Shown piece by piece: positions 6,063 to 8,847 of a stretch of 8,847 bases of DNA (position 1 is the stretch's first letter; each line of letters opens with the position of its first letter). The notes beneath the pieces are model-generated. The model was given only the letters and a program-made list of their open reading frames with translations. It was not told where the DNA came from and searched no databases. The DNA comes from Porticoccaceae bacterium (GTDB taxonomy: Bacteria > Pseudomonadota > Gammaproteobacteria > Pseudomonadales > Porticoccaceae). Made by a program: the position numbers and the translations under genes. The stretch covers positions 1 through 8,847 of the forward strand of contig JALRJD010000151.1 in the NCBI GenBank assembly GCA_023255165.1. The letters run 5' to 3'.

Positions 6063-7157
6063 TTACCAGGCACCACTGGAACGACGAACAATTAACTCGG
6101 TTTTCAGCACCGAATCCGCCACCGTGTCACCGTTGATTTGAGCCATCAATTTTTGCACCAGGATACGCCCACCCTGAACAATATTCTGTCGCACCGTGGT
6201 TAAAGACGGGCTGCTATAACTAGCCAGAGCAATATCATCGTAACCGACAACAGCAACATCTTCGGGCACGCGCAGCCCGCTCTCGGTGAGCGCCGCGATG
6301 GCACTCAGCGCAATCAGGTCACTACAGCACACGGCGCCATCAAAATGGATCTTTTGCTGCAGCAGATCGTTAATTGCCTCACTGGCGTGAGACATTTCAA
6401 ACGGCACGTCGACCTGTAACTGTTTATTAAACTTGACCCCCTTCTCTTTCAGCGCCTTAAGGTAACCCTCAAATCGCTGCTTGGGCTCGGGCATGTTGAT
6501 ATCGCCCATAAACACAATTTCCTTGCGCCCCAGATTGAGCAGGTGCTTGGTGGCCAGATAGCCACCCACCACGTTGTCTGCGCCGACAATGCAGTAATCT
6601 CTATTGGGCAAATTGGAACCCCAGACAACCATGGGTTTGTTCAGTGCGGCGAATTCATTCAGCTGCTTATGCTGATTGCCCTGCCCGATAAAAATAATTC
6701 CATCGGACTGCCCGAATGTACGGCTGTTGTAGACATCCATTACATTGCCCACTGGCGAATGAGCCAGCAGCAAGTCGTAATTCTGTGCCGACAAGGCATC
6801 AGCGATGGCACCCAGCATCTCAAGAAAGAACATGTCGGAAATATGCTGCTCGGATTTCACATCGAGCATCAAGACAACCGCGATTACATTGGTTTTTTGC
6901 AGACGAAAGTTACGCGCTTTTTCATTAATTTGATAATTGTGTTTGGCCGCCAGCTCAACAATTCTGCCGCGGGTTTTTTGATTGATCAGAGGATTGCCAG
7001 CCAGCGCCCGGGATACTGTCGACACAGAGACGCCGGCAATTTCCGCCAACTGCTCCATTTTCGTTAACCTTGGACTGCTTGATTTAGAGGCGACGGTTTT
7101 AGGGCTGACTGTTTTAGCGCTGCCTGTTTTGGTTTTTTTTGAAGAGTCCTTCGCCAT
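6063..7157 (-). CDS. LacI-family transcriptional repressor of the sugar locus
   Basis: The 364-residue protein has a LacI helix-turn-helix at about 35-57 (MEQLAEIAGVSVSTVSRALAG), the hinge region to about 85, then a periplasmic-binding-protein-like effector domain from VIAVVLML (91). Typical effector or dimer positions are visible in VGADNVVGG (191-199), QRFEGY (227-232), CSDLIALSAI (278-287) and VVGYDDIA (303-310), and it ends VRRSSGAW. It should bind the TTGCAAWCGWTTGCAA operators found here and release them on binding an intracellular sugar, probably one from the sucrose/fructose route. I chose the ATG at 7157: GAGGT lies 9 nt upstream, and the ATG at 7235 would put the operator and promoter inside the gene. 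Residues 1-33 form an odd tail rich in K, S and T ahead of the DNA-binding domain, which in most relatives starts near residue 1. Divergent from the transporter gene. Confidence 0.93.
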   Translation of the reverse strand: MAKDSSKKTKTGSAKTVSPKTVASKSSSPRLTKMEQLAEIAGVSVSTVSRALAGNPLINQKTRGRIVELAAKHNYQINEKARNFRLQKTNVIAVVLMLDVKSEQHISDMFFLEMLGAIADALSAQNYDLLLAHSPVGNVMDVYNSRTFGQSDGIIFIGQGNQHKQLNEFAALNKPMVVWGSNLPNRDYCIVGADNVVGGYLATKHLLNLGRKEIVFMGDINMPEPKQRFEGYLKALKEKGVKFNKQLQVDVPFEMSHASEAINDLLQQKIHFDGAVCCSDLIALSAIAALTESGLRVPEDVAVVGYDDIALASYSSPSLTTVRQNIVQGGRILVQKLMAQINGDTVADSVLKTELIVRRSSGAW

Positions 7158-7187
7158 AAGAAGCTTACCTCTGTTCAATGTGACTGC

Positions 7188-7216
7188 AGCATAGGAGTTA
7201 ACATAATAATTTGCAA
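7188..7216 (-). promoter_or_regulatory. Candidate promoter of the LacI gene
   Basis: On the minus strand TTGCAA (7216-7211) and TATGCT (7193-7188) are 17 bp apart, each 4 of 6 against consensus. The -35 lies inside the operator at 7211-7226, which would allow self-repression. The start near 7181 agrees with translation from 7157 and not from 7235. Confidence 0.4.
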
Positions 7217-7226
7217 TCGTTTGTAT
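7211..7226. promoter_or_regulatory. LacI-type operator O3 between repressor and transporter genes
   Basis: TTGCAATCGTTTGTAT is identical to O1 over its first 13 bases (7211-7223) and differs at two positions after that. It stands 53 bp before the LacI start and 113 bp before the transporter start, so one site may control both directions. It is a single copy, unlike the pair at the receptor gene. Confidence 0.75.
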
Positions 7227-7247
7227 TTTTCCCATTTATCCTTTAAT
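7221..7247 (+). promoter_or_regulatory. Candidate promoter of the transporter gene
   Basis: TTGTAT (7221-7226) and TTTAAT (7242-7247) are 15 bp apart, a tight spacing. TTTAAT is the same -10 proposed for the receptor gene, and the -35 overlaps O3. The spacing makes this a weak call. Confidence 0.3.
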
Positions 7248-7339
7248 GTCGGAAAGTCTCGCGGTCCAATCAAGCCACATAACAGCCAATTACCAACCGC
7301 GGAAAACCGAAATCAACAATAAAAACCAGGGGGAATATC

Positions 7340-8566
7340 ATGGCCACTTCAGCAACAGAAACGGATAGCAGAATCATTCGATGGTTAACTTACATGATGT
7401 TTATGATGTTCGCCATGACCACTGACGCCGTTGGCGTGATTATCCCCGAAGTAATGAAAGACTTTGAGCTAAGCATGACCGCCGCGGGGATGCTGCACTA
7501 CGGTCCGATGATGGCCATCGCCCTGTCAGGGATCCTGCTCGGTTTTCTGGCCGACCGATTGGGGCGCAAAAAGACCATTATTTTAGGCTTGGCGCTATTC
7601 TCGGTGACCGCATATCTGTTTCTTGCCGGCAGCAGCTTTGCCTTCTACCTCGGCCTGATGATGGTCTCAGGCGTTGCCATCGGTATTTTTAAAACCGCGG
7701 CGCTGGCGTTAATCGGTGATATCTCAACATCAACAACCCAGCACACCTCCACCATGAATGGCGTAGAAGCCTTCTTTGGCGTCGGCGCCATTATCGGGCC
7801 GCTGCTGGTGACCTATATGTTGAGTCAGGGTGTAGATTGGAAATGGCTCTATATTTTTGCAGCTACCTTCTGCGCTCTGCTGATTCTTATGGCGCTGTTG
7901 GTGAAATATCCGCAGAACCAAAAAACCCCGGAAAACCCGATCACCCTGCCCGCCACGTTAAAGATGCTTAAAGACCCCTATGCATTGGGCTTTTCACTCG
8001 GCGCATTTCTCTACGTTGCGACTGAAAGCGCGATCTATGTTTGGATGCCAACCCTGCTGCTGGACTACAGTGGCAATGCAGTCTTTGTTGCTACCTACGC
8101 ATTGACGATTTTCTTTATTCTGCGCGCCACCGGCCGCTTCCTCGGCATTTGGATGATGGCCCACTTCGACTGGGCGCTAGTGATGTCGCTATTTAGTCTG
8201 GCGATTTTGCTCTGTTTCCTCGGCACCATTATGCTGGGCACAGCGGCCGCCGTTTATCTGCTGCCCCTTTCCGGGCTGTTTATGTCGGTGATCTACCCCA
8301 CCCTCAATTCGAAGGGCATCAGTTGCTTCCCGAAACACAATCATGGCGGTGCTGCTGGTGTAATTCTGTTTTTCACTGCGCTGGGGGCTGCATTTGGTCC
8401 GTTGTCGATGGGGCTGGTGAGCGACAGTTATGGTGGCAATGCGCAGTATGGCTTTAATCTCGCAGCTGTTTTTGCCGCGTTGCTATTTGTCGGGTTGCTG
8501 TACAACCAGCTTAAGGGGCTGACGACTTCGCGTTTGAATGCGCTGGAACAGAGTGAATACAGTTAG
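7340..8566 (+). CDS. MFS sugar transporter, resembling the FHS (FucP-like) group
   Basis: This 408-residue inner-membrane protein has about 12 hydrophobic segments in two halves joined by a loop near 190-205 (KYPQNQKTPENP). MFS motif A, GFLADRLGRKK, is at 68-78 between segments 2 and 3. In the second half, GLFMSVIYPTLNSKGI (312-327) resembles the FHS signature of fucose and glucose/galactose:proton symporters. It probably carries the sugar released from the receptor into the cytoplasm with protons; sucrose, short fructo-oligosaccharides or fructose are all possible and the sequence does not decide. AGGGGGA at 7328-7334, 5 nt before the ATG, supports the start. It is transcribed away from the LacI gene with an operator between them, so it should be induced together with the receptor. 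No terminator is obvious after the stop; a long palindrome follows at 8587. Confidence 0.88.
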   Translation: MATSATETDSRIIRWLTYMMFMMFAMTTDAVGVIIPEVMKDFELSMTAAGMLHYGPMMAIALSGILLGFLADRLGRKKTIILGLALFSVTAYLFLAGSSFAFYLGLMMVSGVAIGIFKTAALALIGDISTSTTQHTSTMNGVEAFFGVGAIIGPLLVTYMLSQGVDWKWLYIFAATFCALLILMALLVKYPQNQKTPENPITLPATLKMLKDPYALGFSLGAFLYVATESAIYVWMPTLLLDYSGNAVFVATYALTIFFILRATGRFLGIWMMAHFDWALVMSLFSLAILLCFLGTIMLGTAAAVYLLPLSGLFMSVIYPTLNSKGISCFPKHNHGGAAGVILFFTALGAAFGPLSMGLVSDSYGGNAQYGFNLAAVFAALLFVGLLYNQLKGLTTSRLNALEQSEYS

Positions 8567-8586
8567 TTGCTGAAATGCCGGAGCTT

Positions 8587-8757
8587 AGCGCAGCATCCGC
8601 AGCCCCTTGAGAGCAATCAAGGTCCGCTTATGACGGCAGCGACTTTCAGTCTGAGCGACGGAACTGTCTGAGCTTTGCAGGATGCAAAGCGAGTTTTCCG
8701 AGCGCTGAAAGGCGCAAAGGAATGGAACCGCGAACAAGGGTCTGCGGATGCTGGGCT
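8587..8757. repeat. Nested imperfect palindrome (possible dispersed repeat)
   Basis: No gene is supported here. CAGCATCCGCAG (8591-8602) pairs exactly with 8742-8753; after one mismatch CCCTTG (8604-8609) pairs with 8735-8740. Further inwards CTTTCAG (8643-8649) pairs with 8705-8711, CGGAA (8659-8663) with 8696-8700, and GCTTTGCA (8672-8679) with 8683-8690 around the loop GGA. Four ordered tiers in about 170 nt suggest a structured repeat element or RNA, rather than a simple terminator, as no T tract follows. Confidence 0.7.
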
Positions 8758-8802
8758 CACAACCAAACACAAAACCAAATAGATTCCTTCGGTCTCTGCG
8801 TT

Positions 8803-8843
8803 CCCTCGGAAAGACGAAATAAAAAAGCCGCCCTCGGAATGAC
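8803..8843. repeat. Short direct repeat at the right edge
   Basis: CCCTCGGAAAGAC (8803-8815) and CCCTCGGAATGAC (8831-8843) differ at one base and start 28 bp apart. On the minus strand they read GTC(A/T)TTCCGAGGG, reminiscent of the intergenic repeats with GTCATTCCGAG that are scattered in many bacterial genomes. The window ends 4 bases after the second copy. Confidence 0.6.
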
Positions 8844-8847
8844 ATCG

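Noticed and set aside
6543..7067. Plus-strand open frame of 174 codons
   Set aside because: Antisense to the LacI gene, with no family pattern.
7158..7235. Longer LacI gene starting at the ATG at 7235
   Set aside because: The extra 26 residues do not look like LacI sequence, the upstream AGGA is too close to the ATG, and the operator and promoter would fall inside the gene.
8585..8845. Minus-strand open frame of 86 codons at the right end
   Set aside because: It lies wholly across the nested palindrome and the direct repeat, is rich in R, F, C and S, shows no domain, and is best explained as chance translation of repeat DNA.

Overview
The window looks like a fragment of a Gram-negative, probably marine or aquatic gammaproteobacterium of the Cellvibrio/Saccharophagus/Pseudomonas kind. 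The reasons are the rlmL-rmf pair at the left, whose proteins resemble the Pseudomonas type, and a TonB-dependent receptor serving a sugar locus. That placement is inferred from protein resemblance only. The length and both ends suggest a complete short contig: the left edge is one arm of a perfect inverted repeat inside rlmL, and the right edge lies in repeat-like DNA.

Layout. 1-385 (minus): 5' part of rlmL, a 23S rRNA methyltransferase, with a TTG start. 386-629: divergent rlmL/rmf control region with two tandem 29-bp units, each holding a small stem-loop. 630-836 (plus): rmf, ribosome modulation factor. 837-997: four consecutive stem-loops ending in a strong intrinsic terminator. 1025-3140 (minus): a two-gene unit, a GH68-like beta-fructosidase followed by a ROK-family fructokinase. 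3167-3205: intrinsic terminator of the receptor gene. 3214-5646 (minus): TonB-dependent receptor. 5647-6062: control region with a pair of LacI-type operators. 6063-7157 (minus): LacI-family repressor. 7158-7339: divergent control region with a third operator. 7340-8566 (plus): MFS sugar transporter resembling the FHS (FucP) group. 8567-8847: no gene; a nested imperfect palindrome and a short direct repeat.

How it works together (inference from family knowledge). The receptor takes a fructose-containing saccharide, such as sucrose or a short fructo-oligosaccharide, through the outer membrane with TonB energy. The MFS protein carries it, or its product, through the inner membrane. The GH68-like enzyme has no signal peptide and should cleave the sugar in the cytoplasm. 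The ROK kinase then phosphorylates the released fructose. The LacI protein probably represses the receptor, the transporter and itself: near-identical operators with the core GCAAWCGWTTGC lie at 5849-5885 (two copies) and 7211-7226 (one copy). No full operator is seen before the enzyme genes, which sit behind the receptor's terminator. The most interesting points are the intracellular GH68-like enzyme as the only hydrolase of the locus, the operator pair arranged as a perfect inverted repeat, the repressor's lysine/serine/threonine-rich N-terminal tail, the structured rmf leader and trailer, and the fold-back at the left edge.
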